64,000 bases of DNA from Plectrocnemia conspersa (lineage: Eukaryota; Arthropoda; Insecta; Trichoptera; Polycentropodidae), in NCBI GenBank assembly GCA_009617715.1, contig VTFK01000281.1, positions 580,706-644,705 on the forward strand, read 5' to 3'. The notes below the pieces were generated by a model that saw only the letters and a list, made by a program, of their open reading frames with translations, searched no databases and was not told where the DNA came from. The translations under genes were made by a program, and so were the position numbers. Positions 22,466-36,300 of this stretch are shown one piece after another; positions within the stretch are counted from its first letter, which is position 1, and every line of letters starts with the position of its first letter.

Positions 22466-23804
22466 TATGTATGCATACTTGTGTATGTGTATATATAGAT
22501 ATTTAGATGTGTTTTTAAATTATAATATATTTTATGCTTTCAGCTATCGTGACGCATTAGGATAACCTGTCAAGCCATGGTGGTCTTAATTTTAATAAAT
22601 AAAACAAAAATTGCCCATATCTGGCTGCTGTTTTTTTATTAAAGTCATAGTCTCTCAACTTGTTTAAATGTATGCGTATTATTAGTTAATTATTTACTTT
22701 CATTTTTATAATTGTTAGTATGAAGGTGGTTAAAAATAAAAATATTTCTTTATGACATCGGAGAACGGTTTATGACATTGCCTTGTTGTACGTAAATTCC
22801 CAGTTTTTGCCGTCATATAGTATGTATACTAACTTTTTTCCAAGAATTGTGTAATAAAGATTGCAAAAATAACAGTGCAAAGGGTTAAACCGTTTAAATT
22901 TTCAATGTGTACATATTTTTTAGCGTAAACTTTGATTGTATAGATGTACATAAGGTAATTCTCTAAAGTGGGAACCATTGTCCTCGTGCCCCCCCCTCCC
23001 CTCTTAAATCTGTCAAATTTTACAATAAAATGCAATATATCAAATAGTATAAAACATGACAAAATTAACATACCATTAAAGAGTAAAAAAAAAACACAAA
23101 AATTAATTAATTATAGAATTAGCCAACAAATTTTGTATTATAATAAAAATTTACTTAATTATTTGTAATTTCTACTTAAATAAATGAAGCTTGAAATTAT
23201 AAATACATGTGTATACTTTTTATAATAATAATAATGATGGGTTTCTACCATGATCTGTCAAATAATAAATTTAAATAATTCACAATTAATTAATTTTACA
23301 ATTATTTTAATATACAATTTATAAAATATGCCGCCCCCAAGCAAGTGCCACCTGGGGCAGTCCCCCCCCTCACCCCTCCATAGCTACGTCACTGCTTCTC
23401 AGACATTTTCAAACAAACAAAAAATCTGAGGTGATCTTTTTTTTAGCTTTCGCAGCATCGCTAAGTGAATAAAAATTCCATGATTTTTTTATAGTTGGAC
23501 GGCGCTAATTGCGCGTATACAAGCTTCCAATGCCGTGTTAAAAATAATCAAATAGCACCTCCATTCGGAATAAATGGCGCCCCAAGTGACCTTCCATACA
23601 GCTATTATCCCGCTACTTGGGCCGGCCCTAAGTACCTTTAATTGTGCCATCTAAACGAATAACTGGTACGAACAAAATAAGCTACTCCTAAGATAACCAT
23701 TAAGTACATAGAAACAGTATATGCGAGCTTTGGAAGACTTAAAAAGGCTTTTAAATATTACTACAATAACTGGCTACAAACTAAAAAATTATATGCCTGC
23801 ACTA

Positions 23805-23990
23805 CATTCTCTCGAAGTTGGCCAAGGCTGGCCAAGGACGGAGAATGTAGTGGGTTACTTCGGTAGATTTCGGTTCTCCATGCTCTAAAATCTCTCGGAA
23901 GTTGTCCGAGGCTTACCAAGAATGGAGCGTAAAGTGGGGGTAATTGAGTCGACTTGGCTAGCTTCGAGCGCTTCCAAACTGTGCCAGCAT
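23805..23990. repeat. Two diverged tandem units and a 12-bp inverted repeat
   Basis: CACTACATTCTC (about 23799-23810) and GAGAATGTAGTG (about 23841-23852) form a perfect stem around GTTGGCCAAGG-type repeats. A second, diverged unit begins near 23892 (CTCTCGGAAGTTGTCCGAGG). The minus-strand open frame here is repetitive for the same reason (FLVSLGQL and SLASLGQL). The source element was not identified. Confidence 0.55.
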
Positions 23991-24616
23991 TTGTTCCGAG
24001 TGGTGAGAGAAATAATGGCATGGTGGTTCACATACTGCGATAGAACGAGTAGTCGGTTCTACTTCAGTATACGCATAGGCGTCACGTGATTTGCACGTAT
24101 GATGGGCGGTACAATGTGGTCACAGGAGCAAACGATTTGTTTTTTAGAACTACTTTAGTCGCAGCCATGTATTTGGGGCCCAGATAATAGAGGGCACAAA
24201 GACAAAAAAGATTCACGATGCCTGGGTGCAAATCTAATTAACGAATAAAATTCCGGTGGAGATATTAAAGAAAGAGAAAGATTCCCTTTTGCCACTTACA
24301 GGAGCTATAATCGGAAAATAGCATTGTCGCTAAAATCTGGATCATTTGGTTTTGATTTTTTTTGTGTTCAAAACAAGCACATAATTATCATGCCGGGAAG
24401 CGTACGCGCAAATGAAATCCCCGAGAGTGTGGGTGCTACTCGAAGTCGGCGATCTTAGACGACTTCAGTTGTAACTTCGGTTAACAACTTCAAGAGAGTG
24501 TATTGATAAGACTTAAAAAAACTTAAAAAGTCGGCCCTTGAATAATTTTTAATTTTTATTAATACTTTTTACATTCTAAATACACAATAATGTGTTCTTT
24601 AAAAAAGATTTTGGCA

Positions 24617-24754
24617 GACGGATGGTGACAGGTGGCAATTATATACAGATTGAGCCGCTAAAGTAGTATTTTTAATACAAGTTTGTGCGACGGGATGGTG
24701 ACTGGTTGCAATTAAACACAGATTGAGCAGCTGCAGTAGTATTTTATTGACGAT
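24617..24754 (+). repeat. Dispersed 65-70 bp repeat, tandem copies 2 and 3
   Basis: Copy 24617-24675 (GACGGATGGTGACAGGTGGC ... AGATTGAGCCGCTAAAGTAG) and copy 24689-24754 (GACGGGATGGTGACTGGTTG ... GATTGAGCAGCTGCAGTAGT) are direct repeats about 72 bp apart. The same unit is inverted at 7639-7710. Confidence 0.75.
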
Positions 24755-26339
24755 TTATGAAGTTTTTACATGGTTATTTACAACATTATACATAGAGTTT
24801 ATATGTTTGTTATATAAATATATGCGGGTGAACAATGGGCGAGGCACCATCGGCGGTTGTCTTACTGTCGAGATCCACCAAAAGAACGTGCTGTCCTCCG
24901 CTGCCGTCACGTAGATGTCACATTTTCGTTAGATTTGGACAGCATTTAGAACCGCTCGTAACGATCAGCCTCCTGGCGGTTTTTTTGACGAACACAAAAT
25001 AATTCGTAATTCTCATTTGGACGGCGTCGTGTTTGATTCGTTGTTTTTCTTTTGCTTGTGAGCCTCATTTGAACACATTATTACTATTCTACGTACCGAG
25101 CAAGACTGCTTGTTGTTCGCGGCGCGTTCGTTCGTTTTGTTCTTTATGAAAAATATTTCAACGAACGGCTCGCACGTGTATACCTTTAGTATTACCTAGT
25201 TTTGGTTATATTGAATGAATAAATAAATACATAAATAGCCCCCATACGATATTTTTTTAAATATTTGTCGATTCTTAAAACAATAAATCATTTATTATAT
25301 CGCCTTACAAAACATTATCCTTAAATTATTACATAGATATTTGCGTCGGAATTTTAGTCACATATTTAGTAATATGACTACTAGTGAGGAATACATTTTA
25401 TTAAGAGATTAATTTTTATGTTTTAAAATATTTTTTAGTAAAAAGTAAAATAAAATTATTTATACAACTTTTTTGTTGTAAGCCAGTGTTGTTAAACTGT
25501 CAGCCTACGAACAAATTAATGTTTTTATATTTAATTGAGAAATATCAGCTTAAAAAAGGTTACCTCGGATATTTTTGTTTGTATACCTGTTTGTATTTTG
25601 TTTATATGTTTGTGGCTTTTTTAGTTCTCACCAGCATCCGTAAACTAACAAAAATGTCCAAAGCGACCTTTTTATCAGCCACTTTGGACTCTGAAATGTG
25701 CCACGGTCAAAGCTTCATCGGCCGCCCCCGCTCAATACATAAAAATATTATCTAAAATATATGCGGCATTAAAAATACTACAAAAAAAAAAAATAATATT
25801 GACAAAAATATAACACAACTGTGGTCAACTATTTATATACAAATATATATATTTATTGTATTATGGCGGCATTCTGGTAATTAACACAAAGTTAATTAAA
25901 AAAAATGATGTTCTTGCATGCGAGAACATACTTGTTTTACGCGATATTTTTTAACCTATCTGCTAATTTTAATGAAGGATCAATAATATTTATTTTTAAA
26001 AACCTAATTTTTATTTTTATGCATTGATTAACGTTATATTTTGTGGAACTTATTTACTGCACGAATCAAGGCATAGGTATAGTGCATTCCATATATTTTT
26101 GCGGATCGAAAGAAATGTTGACGAACTTTTAGTATATTGATTTAAAAAAAATATTCAAGTTATTTTAAATAAATTTATATTATATACATAAAGTAAAATG
26201 ATTCAGAAAATAAGTTTATTAAAAGAGTGAAGTTTTTGCATTATTAAAAAAATATTGATCAAATAATATTGAGTATTTGCATTGCAATTGATTTAAATTG
26301 CAGCATTGGCAATTTTATTTTGCTTAGAAGGAGGGGTCG

Positions 26340-27270
26340 TCGATTATATTGTCGCTTGTTTCGCGAGCGCGCATTCGAAGCGGCCGGCGAAAAGGCTGCG
26401 CGCGGTCGCCGGCCCAGTAGCGCGTGTCGGCGGCGCGTCCTACTGCGAGCCGCCATCTTGGATGCCGCCGAGCGCCCGCGACGCGACCCGGTCGGCGGAT
26501 TGGTGCGCTAGTCGGCTACCCGGTGAGTGCATGGACGTCGGATAGCTCGTCGGCGTTAAGGTGCGGTCTCGCGCGGCGTCTGGGACCGCGCGGAAGGCCG
26601 GGGACGGCGACCCGCCCCCGCCCGGCGTCCCGCCATTTTAGCGGCGGCGGACGACGCCCGCCGCTCGCCGCTTCTCGTCATCCCGCCCCTCGCTCTTCCG
26701 CCGGCGACGAGGGCTCGGCGCGGCGATCGGCGACGGGGGCCCGACCTCTCCCCGGCGCGTCGGTGTCGCGTTGCGCAATCGCAGCGGCTCCGCTCGGCGT
26801 CGTCTCCGACTCCTCGCGGAGCCGAGTTTCCGGCGCGGCGCGAAGGTTCCCGGACGAGACTTGTTGCTTTTTTCGGCGGAGGCGTCTCGGACGCCGTCAG
26901 CTGTTAGTCGGCAGCTCTTGGACGCGTGAGAGTCGGGAGAATCGTCTTATCGCGCGATAAGCACTCGTTCGCGTGCACGTGGCGGGTGACGTTCGTCGAC
27001 GGGACGCGAACTTTCTATTCGAAACGGTTTATTTACGTCGCCGGTCGCGCCGGCGTTCGAACGCGTCTCGCGGCCGCTCCGCGTGACGTTTCGCAAACGA
27101 ATCGCAGGTTTGTTTACCTAGCCGATCTGACGATTTGCCGAGTTGACTACTTGACGACGGGCGGCTTTTTCGATTTCGAGGCCTGCGTTTTCGATTTCGC
27201 TCCCCTGACACACTAACCCCCCCTCCCCACCCCGCCCATCTCCCCCGCGCACTAATCGTTATATCGCACA
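26340..27270 (+). promoter_or_regulatory. CpG-dense promoter and putative noncoding first exon
   Basis: An abrupt GC- and CpG-rich segment in AT-rich surroundings. It contains CGCCATCTTGG (26451-26461) and CGCCATTTTA (26631-26640), both matching YY1/Pho sites, which are often at start sites. A perfect donor CCG|GTGAGT lies at 26522/26523. The open frames (for example 26424-26960, 26926-27216) have arginine/alanine-rich compositions dictated by GC content and no recognised domain, so I do not call them genes. The simplest reading is a promoter plus a UTR exon of a plus-strand gene. The nearest acceptor with a downstream gene in that orientation is CtBP at 47838. The link to CtBP is inference. 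Confidence 0.5.
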
Positions 27271-28464
27271 AAACAAAAGAATCGTCGATTATAAAAACGA
27301 GTGAAAGTTTTATTTCAAAGAGGAAAACAACTTCTAAAGTGACAAAACAATCTTTTTAATTTGTTTCTTATTCGTTGATCCATGTGTCGTCGCATATACA
27401 TATGTATGCACTCTGGGATGTGTTGCTATATTTTAATGACCGACTAACCTTTTTTATTTATTAAGAATGAATGTTAAAAAGTACCAATATAAATGTTGAT
27501 ATAAATGTCAAAATAAGTCCATATGGAATCAAAACTCGAGTATCTGTCATCACTATGATTTTTGTTTATCCGAGAGATCGCAAACAGAATGGCTTCCCCA
27601 TTAATTAAATAATCATTTGAGAATATATTCAGTAAGACTACCTCTTATAATTTAAACTATTAAATTCATCGAACGTTAACCTCTTTCCGCTTCGGAGCTG
27701 CTAATTGCAACTGAATATTTATTGCTCGTATGTTCGCATCGACAAAATAGCAAATCGTTAATATCTATTGTTTAGTTCTCATCAATAAAAAACACTTCAT
27801 TCAAATTCATACAGGTAAACAAATAACAGTCTTATAAAATATCTAATCAAAGTCAAATCTCTTGATAGTTCATTTTTAGCCATTCCTGGATCGCAAGCTT
27901 CGAGGCGCTAACATGTAACCAATTTCAATAGTCGATTTCTTTTATTTGTTGCAACCTGTAATTCAAACAATGCTGTGAAGTAATATTAGGATACATTTCG
28001 ACTATTTTAGTGGTTACTCCAGAATAATGCTTATGCACTTCCTGAACATACATTTTTGTTAATGATTTGTGTATATAATCAAATTGTATATTAATATCTT
28101 CAGTGTTTTCTTAGCCAATTCCAGCTTACGCAAGCTAACATGTATTCAGATATATATACAATTTTAACCAATGTCTCATTCGATCATTAATTTCTAAAAG
28201 TAATTCTTATCTAATATATAAATATTAAAGTTTTAGATACTGGCGGTCATGGTCCAGATCAAGGATGTCATTTGCCCCTCCTGATTTTGGATAGAAAAAT
28301 GCATATCATTTAATAAAATACTATGCATCTTACAGAAATCGTAATAATAAAAAAACGACCACTGACAGGCCAACAAAGCTGAAATGCCGTACTTGAGTCT
28401 AATCCAGAAATTCTCAAGTTATCCCTCGAATCTATTCCGAGAATATTTTTTTAAATATGTTATT

Positions 28465-28496
28465 TCAGTGAAATCGTATCTGAAAACATTTTCTCC

Positions 28497-28553
<57 letters not shown>

Positions 28554-28782
28554 TTACCAGTGAAAATATAATTTATTTAGCAGGTGCTAGTAAAATTATA
28601 TAATTTCAACTTTTCCATGTGTCGTTATTTATTTACATGCTGTGTATAAATGTTAGTGAATGTGTATTTTTCAGTGAAGTTATGTTTTCACTATTGAAGC
28701 CCAAATATATTTTCACCAGCATATATATATTTCTACTAGCAAAAATATAATTTAACTGATAGGCACTAGAGAAATTATATGT
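28465..28782. repeat. Tandem duplication with (TA)n tract
   Basis: Two units about 180-205 bp apart share TTCAGTGAA, CCAG.ATATATATAT, AAAATATAATTTA and AAATTATAT. The (TA)n run at 28499-28550 is expanded only in the first unit. Confidence 0.6.
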
Positions 28783-29059
28783 TGTTCTAAAATGTCAATG
28801 AAACTCAATTTTACAGTTGCGAAACGTCCATTTGCTGTTCAAACTCAAACCTAACATAATGAAAGTTCTAAAACTAATTATATTAAAGTCCAAAATACAA
28901 ACTCAACTCTCAGGGGGAAAATAAGCGGAAGAAGTACAGATAAACGTTGCATATTGCTCCATAGTTTGTCAGTTCAATATTTTACTATGTTATAAAAATA
29001 TGATAGCTATCCTTAAAGATATTCTACGGACTTCTGATATGAGAGTGTATCGGTCAAAG

Positions 29060-29285
29060 TATATTCAAATAGAATTTTGATCAATAGAAGTGCGCAAAAA
29101 CAATTATCACTTAACAAAAATTCACGTCAAAAGCAATAAAATCAGTGGGAATGTCAGGTAGCAAGCGTTCCCACTGCAACGGCGCTGACACGATTTTATT
29201 GCTTTTGACGTGAATTTTGGACTTCTAAGAAGGGATAATTGTTTTTTGCGCTCTTCTAATGATCAAAATTCGGCTTAGATATGCT
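29060..29285. mobile_element. MITE with long terminal inverted repeats
   Basis: The left arm (GAATTTTGATCA, AGAAGTGCGCAAAAACAATT, TTCACGTCAAAAGCAATAAA) reappears inverted on the right (TTTATTGCTTTTGACGTGAA ... GCGCTCTTCTAATGATCAAA). The arms are about 80-90 bp with small indels around a short centre at about 29145-29185. A truncated relative lies at about 57130-57265 and shares the TTTTATTGCTTTTGACGT block and GGATAGCTATC, the latter also found at 29005-29020. No coding capacity and no certain target duplication. Confidence 0.75.
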
Positions 29286-32200
29286 TCATTCGATTTTTAG
29301 TTATTGGAAGTTGTAATATTGTTATAAAAAGTCTTGTTATGAACCCTAGATAAGCGAGCGTTTCGATAGCGATAGCATAATTCTTTTGTCCCCCTTGAAT
29401 TCGGCTAGAAAAATGCATGTCATTTAATGAAATACTATGAATCTTAATAAAATTGTAAAATCTGAAATGCTCCTGATCCAGATGCTTAGTATCTACCTGC
29501 CAAAATGTCCAAAACGATCTGAAACAAACACTATCTACTATAAGTCATAATAGTTCTTGACATACTTAAATCGGCCATATCGGATTAATCGCTTATGTGA
29601 ATTTGGAGGATTGTACGTGATCTTGTTCTTGTAATTGATAAATGCTTCATAAGCGACAAATTATCGATTTGGGATTTTTTCTGTATAAATATTTCTCTAA
29701 AAATATATTTTTACATTTGAAGTGATAATAATCCAAAGAAACATAATTTTGTTATTAAATGCTCTTAAAAAAATCAGTATAATTTGTAAATAACAATATA
29801 AATGACATTCTTCCGGTATTTTTGGCTTAAATCTTTCACTGCCTATTCATTGGATGGGCTGATATTTTTTCAGTAATATCATATTGAACGAAATAGAGTA
29901 GCAAGTAATCGCTGACAATCAATAGTTTATTAGCCATAATGCCATTGTTCATTATATATGAACTAATGTTTTCCCTAAAACAAAAACATTTTCATATAAA
30001 AGTAGTTCTTCATCACTATTGTAAAATGTATAGCTGATGTCTTTATTTTCACGGTTGGTTGTGTTTCAAAAACTATTATTTATTTTGAACTATGGTCTGG
30101 AAAGTTGATGGAAAACATAATTACCTGGATTTCTGATCATTGCTCTTTAAATTACCAAAGCACCATACAATTATACCGGCTATTAGTTATATGGAATTGT
30201 AACTTATAGTGTAAAAGTACTATTCGGTTACCCGTTACTTGAGTACTAAATTAGAAGTTTGCTGTGCTATTCATACGTTTTGCTAAATTAATGGTTTTAT
30301 GCCGGTATTCAGTTTTTTACCAAGGGTCAAGAAAATATTTAAGAAAATTATTTGAGACTACCATGAGTGATGTACTAAATAAAATTATTAAGTTGCTTTC
30401 AAAGGTTAAATTTTGTTTTCTTCAACTTCTATGGAAAATTGTAAAATAATGTATTTTGATTGTAATTTTTTTTTACAGATTATCATTACTTGTGTTAAAA
30501 ATATAAACAATTTTATATGTACCAAACCAACTAAAAGACAAAAAGTGTCAAACCGAAAAAGTTATATACTAGTACAAAGTTCGCATGAAACAAAAAAAAA
30601 TAGCGAGAAATTCTATTACTGAATAATTCAAATTTTGATTCATCCGCCTTAAAACATGCTTCCAATCCCTTTATTTCAATCTTTATATTTTCTATCAAAA
30701 ACCTGGGTTCATAGCCATAACCCTAGTGTTTTTTTCCATTTCGAGCTTGTCAGAGTTTGTAATTACTGATTATTATATAATTATAATTTAGTTCGATTGT
30801 TACAGATTAGATTTTCTTGATTTTCCTAATCTCATTGATGAATGTTGTGATTAATTATTAAAATAAAATCGAGCTAGGTAATGCCTAGTGACATCTATTA
30901 ATTCTGAGCTGCAATCATTGTTTTTAATTAATGATTTACTGGCTTTCATTTAAGTCTAGTGTCTCACTATTAGTAGTAGTACGTTGTCTTTACCCTGTTG
31001 TAAGCATTGCAACGAAAAATGTACAGTAAATAAATCTATTATGCTCTAGTATGTTTTTCGTTTGTTAGGTTAAAACCATATCTATCATGTTTTACATTCA
31101 ATACGCCACCACTGAGTATTTCACAAACGTTTGTTTTACTACAATTGTCACTTTCTGATTCATTTGGTAATATTGAAAGATACAGCAACGAACATATTAC
31201 TTCTTTTACCCTGATGCATTACTAGAAATGATCTGATCTTGCCGCTCATTAAAAAATGCCAAGGTTCAATCAATCCAATACGCAAACCTGTTAATGATTA
31301 TTTTTAGTATTTCATTTACTTGATTTTATAAACAATCGATGAATAAATGATAACTTAAAATTGTTTTTCGTCACTTTCGACGAATCTAATAAATTAGTTT
31401 TCAATATCAATACTATATATATGTAAACAAAATGTAATAATTTAATGAATTTTGTTAAAAATATTGGTTTATGACACAACATTATTATTATATATAATTA
31501 ATTTTATGACTACTTAACTAGAATTACATTATTTTTGTCTAATTAGAAGTAAATTTTCTTGTATTTTATTATTGATTTTTATTACAGGTCAGTTTTGGGA
31601 CATAAAATTATTAAAATTTAAAGTTTGTAAGTTGAAATTTTGCAATGTTTAATTGATATTTTTGTTTAGAAACTCACTTAAAAGATTAATTAGTACTAAA
31701 ACTCATTTTAAATGAATTTATTATGTACAGCTTATATTAAATTGTAAATATGTAATCTTGAATGATATTTTAGTAAAATCTTATTTCTGTAGTTATTATG
31801 GACATATGGTTCCATATGGCATAATTATAGGTTTATTATTTGTTGCAATTAAATGTACATCTGTACTGTAAGTAAATTCTGCATATGATCTGTATATATG
31901 CTTTTTTTTCTATATCGTCTTTACTTATATTTTATCAAAATTCTTGCATTCACTCAAATTTTAAACTACCTAATGTAGATGTGAATTTTCATGTGAAAAG
32001 CATAATTTTTTATGTTCTATTCCAAATGTTAAATTTAGATAATGAATTTAGACATTGATTAATTTTACGCAATGTATTTGCTTATAAAAAAACAAATATT
32101 TATCATATATTTTGTCTATTTCATCATTTCCTTCTTTATACACACAATCATTATTATCGAAGTGTTTCACTCGATTGATGTCGTGTCACATTGTACTTTC

Positions 32201-33158
32201 TTCGTTTGTTGTTACGATACAAATTGTAAATAAAACAAAAGATAACAAAAACGTGTTAAAGCGATAACATTGCGACCTAACGAGTCATCTCGGTGCGTCA
32301 CACACTGCGATATATTCGCACGATACATAGTAACGAGACAGTTTCTCATATTGTTTGCCTTTTAAGTACATGAAACGTGTTTGTGGCTTATTATCGTTCT
32401 ATAAACATACACAGATAAGGAATTTCGGTGAGTCGTAAGTTCGAATCGTTGTGTATACATGCATTTATCAGTGACGGTTCGTGAGTTGCGAATTGAAGCT
32501 GTGAGTAAAATATCGTAGCCCTTAAAATTTCCTTGTAAAGGTAAAATTAAAACAACAACTGACAGCTTTATAAAGAGTGACGAAAGAAAAATATGTATAC
32601 CATTTGTCAATGTCTATTTTATTTAATTATTTTCAATTATATCTGAAATAAAATAGAGAACACGTTTGAACAGTTTATAGGAACGCACCGGCACTGGTGT
32701 GTAGTACCTGTACTTTTTTATCGACGATGATAATATTCGATTTGTGTACACTTGAACTCGATGCGAGCGTTACGAAATCGGGTCAGATAGCTCGTTAAAA
32801 AAGCACTAATTAGAAAACGCGAATATGTAACGTGATATATGAGTAACACGTTCGTGAACAGCTAAAATATTTTTATCTCTGTATTTATTATTTAATATAA
32901 ATAAATCTCATCTTTTAATTGCATATGCAGCAAATATATACGCAATGGTAAGAGAATTATTTTTAATTAAAATAAATTTCACAATATGTGTTGCTAATGT
33001 TTATTAGATTATATCGGTATAATCAGTAATCGCTGTAGAACAGTATAATTATTGAATTGTTATTTGTATTGTGAAAGTTATTTTCGATTGTTACATAGAA
33101 AGTTCAAAAACATTTGTCTTTTAAGTTTAATTTATTCATAACCCCTGATAGCTTGATA

Positions 33159-33330
33159 CAGTGCTTTCAAAAAGTCTCCGCAGTAATTGATATAATATAA
33201 AATGGCATATCTAAAAATTCATACTGTTCGCGAGCATAGATCGAATAGATCTTGCCCAGATAAATAATACGTTTGTTTTATTTAAATATAACCAAAATAC
33301 TCAATGCGTTAAAACTTTCTGAACGCACTA
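33159..33330. mobile_element. Mariner/Tc1-like MITE, 172 bp
   Basis: Left end CAGTGCTTTCAAAAAGT and right end (reverse complement) TAGTGCGTTCAGAAAGT agree at 14 of 17 positions. TA dinucleotides flank both ends (33157-33158 and 33331-33332). It is an AT-rich interior with no ORF. Confidence 0.65.
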
Positions 33331-36300
33331 TATACATAGAATGATAATGGCGCAATCTAACAAATATGTGCACCACGTCGGTTTTATGGCTAAAACCGAG
33401 TGTGTTCAAATGAAATATTAAAACAATTATTGGAATCTTTGTATCTTATTTATTTTTTACTTGAAGGTTGTTTTAATGTGACCAAATGTGACCGATTACC
33501 AATAATCGACGCGCTCGTAAACGACGACGATTCGAGCGAAATTAAGTTTTAATTACACAAGATTAATCGTCACAATCGATGCCTTCTGTTTGTTTATTGG
33601 CCAATCGATCGCGATGGCTTTGTTCTGGTTCGCAAGTTTAAAAAACAAAACAATCGACGACACAGTAGCAGGAAGTACTCGATAGTACATTTATGATATT
33701 CAGTCTCGGCGAACATTGTAATACCTATGTATTGACTAATCGGGACAGCCGGCGCTTCGAGCGCGTGCTCTCGCACATTATTATCGTGCTGACGTTTCGC
33801 AACGACGCGCGAATCCACCATCACACCCACCACCACCGCACACGGGGTCACAAAATATCGCGCGCTCAGCACGCTGCACACAATTTATGCCGTGCTTCTT
33901 TTTCGTTTTTAATCGGCCGATTATCCCGCAATTCGTTTCGCTTTCGAAGCGCCGCTCGTTTCGATGGCCGATGCCTACTTTTAACGCCAATATTCGTTTT
34001 TAAGATGGAATCTATTCGCATTGATTCTGAAGCTGAAACTTTGTTTTTTATTATTATTATGGCTTATTACATATTTCATGCTATATGGATACATTTCTAA
34101 TATAATTGTTTGCTTTTTTCAGTATTTTCAAACTATCAAGTTATGTATCACTTGGTTTATCAAATATGTTTATATTAAAAAATAAATTTCAGACATAACG
34201 TTTCTTACATGAAATATGTATGCTCGATACACTGCGCCGTATGACTGATAATCGGATTAGGCTGACGTTGTTTTATCTTTGGCGTTCAATTGTTAATTGA
34301 CTTATTGCTAAGCTTCGCCCGGGTCAAATTTAAATATGTAATTGATTGGTTTGTATAATTTATGTATTTCATACATGCGTATGTATTTATGGCATATCTT
34401 ATATTTTATTAATTCCAATGTAGTGAAAAACTGAGGCTTACGTCTTTTATACCATAAAAGTCAATAGATTTGACATTTACGAATTGAAAAAATATTTTAC
34501 GGTGTAGGCCTTAATTAAATGTAATAAGTACTATTTTCGAAACTTAAACCGACACCACCAGATTTATCATTCAAAAGTTACTTGCATAATTTAACATATT
34601 TTTTGTTGGGCAAGCAATTCAAAACTATTTTGGGCTGTAGTTATGTGAACTGTTTGCTCTTTGCCTGACTTCTCTCTGAATCTAATTGCTTATTTACTCT
34701 TGTTCAAAATACTTTTTTATTTCTCGAGAACCTGTATGTGTATTTGCTTATGTTTCGTCATATGCATTAATAAAAATAACTAACATAGGTATCTTTCTGT
34801 AAAGATGGATGAATGATTTTTTGCAATCATACACGTTTTTGCCAGATAGACGTTATTGTAAAATTGCGAAAGTTTTCTTGATTCGATTTGTTGATTTCGT
34901 GATTTGATAACTGACTTACGTACATTGAATTAAACGAAGTTTACCGATAATTGAATGTTGACGATCCGCTTGTCGCATTAATTCAGTTGAGATAAATTTA
35001 CGCATGATTAATTTTATCATCGATGGGTTCTTCTCAAAGTATTTTAAACGTTTAAGTTTGATCAATTACTTTTATAGTAAACGAATTATTATAGTGAATG
35101 CTAAAAATTGAGATCTAACTGCATGGTTAAATTGATTCAATTCATTGTTAAATGCCGAATCGTGTGAACGGAGCTTTATCGTAAAAAAACAACGTGCGAG
35201 TCGTGTCCGAGCCGATCTTCGGCAAAAGTGCTGATGCATTTCGAACAATTTCCACGTTCCCTAGCAGAGCGCCGTTAAACGAGACCGGCAGCCGAGCATC
35301 GCCAAAACGAGCCATAAAATCGCCGTATAACGATTTTTTCAAAGTCAGCAGCTCTCCTTTTTCGAGCGTAGGGGCGTGCAGCCGCACTTTGGTACACGCG
35401 ACGACAAACGGCAGTAAATAGTGACACATTTCACAGTTTCTCCGCTCTTTTGTGGTCCGCGACGATTCTCGCGTGTGCGCCCCAGGTAGACCCGCGCCGC
35501 GACCTTGTCGATATTATCACCGCGACACACAAACGCGACATGTCGGTTAATTTACGCCGTTCTCCTTTGATCGATCGCGCTCATAGTATGTGCTGTTGTG
35601 CGTACGCACGCGGCGGCCTCGCATCGGCGCTATCGCTATGCACGGGTCATTATTTTCTCCTTCATGATCCGTAAAACACCAAGCACGTCAAACATGCGAC
35701 CTGTCAATAAAAGTACAGTTCTATGAAATTAACACAGAAACAAACAGTGATTGAAAAGTCTATTCTACGATTTGAAAAATATGACAAGATCCTAATGGTA
35801 ATATCACTCCCCTCCTATAATGTCTTTCTTTCCATACCGAAAATAAAATCACTTGGCGATCGATACAATCGATGAAAGACTTGCTCAACACGCAACGCAT
35901 GGTCTCCCACACTCCCACCACTCAATAACCGGACTTTGACGGGCGATCTTATCTCTTAAAATATGCGAGTCTATTATTTCGAACCATATATAACATTTTG
36001 GGTTATTTATGGCACGTCATTGTTTCTAAGCCTCTCTCAATTAATTAATAATATGTCAATTGGCCTATTCTATTTCAGTGGTATATTTACAACAATTTTA
36101 TTTATAATTAAAAAACAGCATCCCGGAAATATCGACCTTAAACTTATTAACCTGTTAACCGGGCGTTTCTACGAGAGCGTTTTTTGTCAGAAGAGTCGAA
36201 AGTTTTTCCAGGTTGGGCAGTTAAAAGAAACGGTGGTCTTGATTAATTTTCAGAAAACCAGTAATCTAGTATATCGGTAGCATATTCATAATCAGTATCC

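Larger units (their letters stand above)
22001..26339. other. Gene-free region with repeats
   Basis: No exon with recognisable protein similarity. The stretch holds a pogo-like MITE (22255-22465), a reversed TTAACCCTTTG anchor (about 22878-22889), diverged tandem repeats (23805-23990) and a tandem pair of a dispersed repeat (24617-24754). The segment 23330-23400 (CACCTGGGGC, then CCCCCCCTCACCCC) resembles the degraded ends of transposons. Small open frames in it lack coding character. Confidence 0.5.
28269..29460. repeat. Direct repeats flanking a nested repeat cluster
   Basis: 28269-28345 and 29387-29460 share ATAGAAAAATGCAT, TCATTTAAT and AAATACTATG in the same orientation (about 75 bp). 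Between them lie an AT microsatellite, a 200-bp tandem duplication and an inverted-repeat MITE. The arrangement could be an old duplication or two copies of one element. Confidence 0.55.

Noticed and set aside
24200..24400. Possible THAP-domain fragment (MPGCKSN start)
   Set aside because: Only a few residues resemble a THAP N-terminus; a stop follows at once and no later THAP residues could be placed with confidence.
26424..27216. Long open frames (178 and 96 codons) in the CpG-rich block
   Set aside because: Arginine/alanine/proline-rich composition follows from GC content, several frames are open at once on both strands, and no domain or splice structure is seen.
33693..34100. 135-codon open frame
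   Set aside because: The frame runs from CpG-rich into plain AT-rich DNA with a complete change of composition, unlike a real exon.
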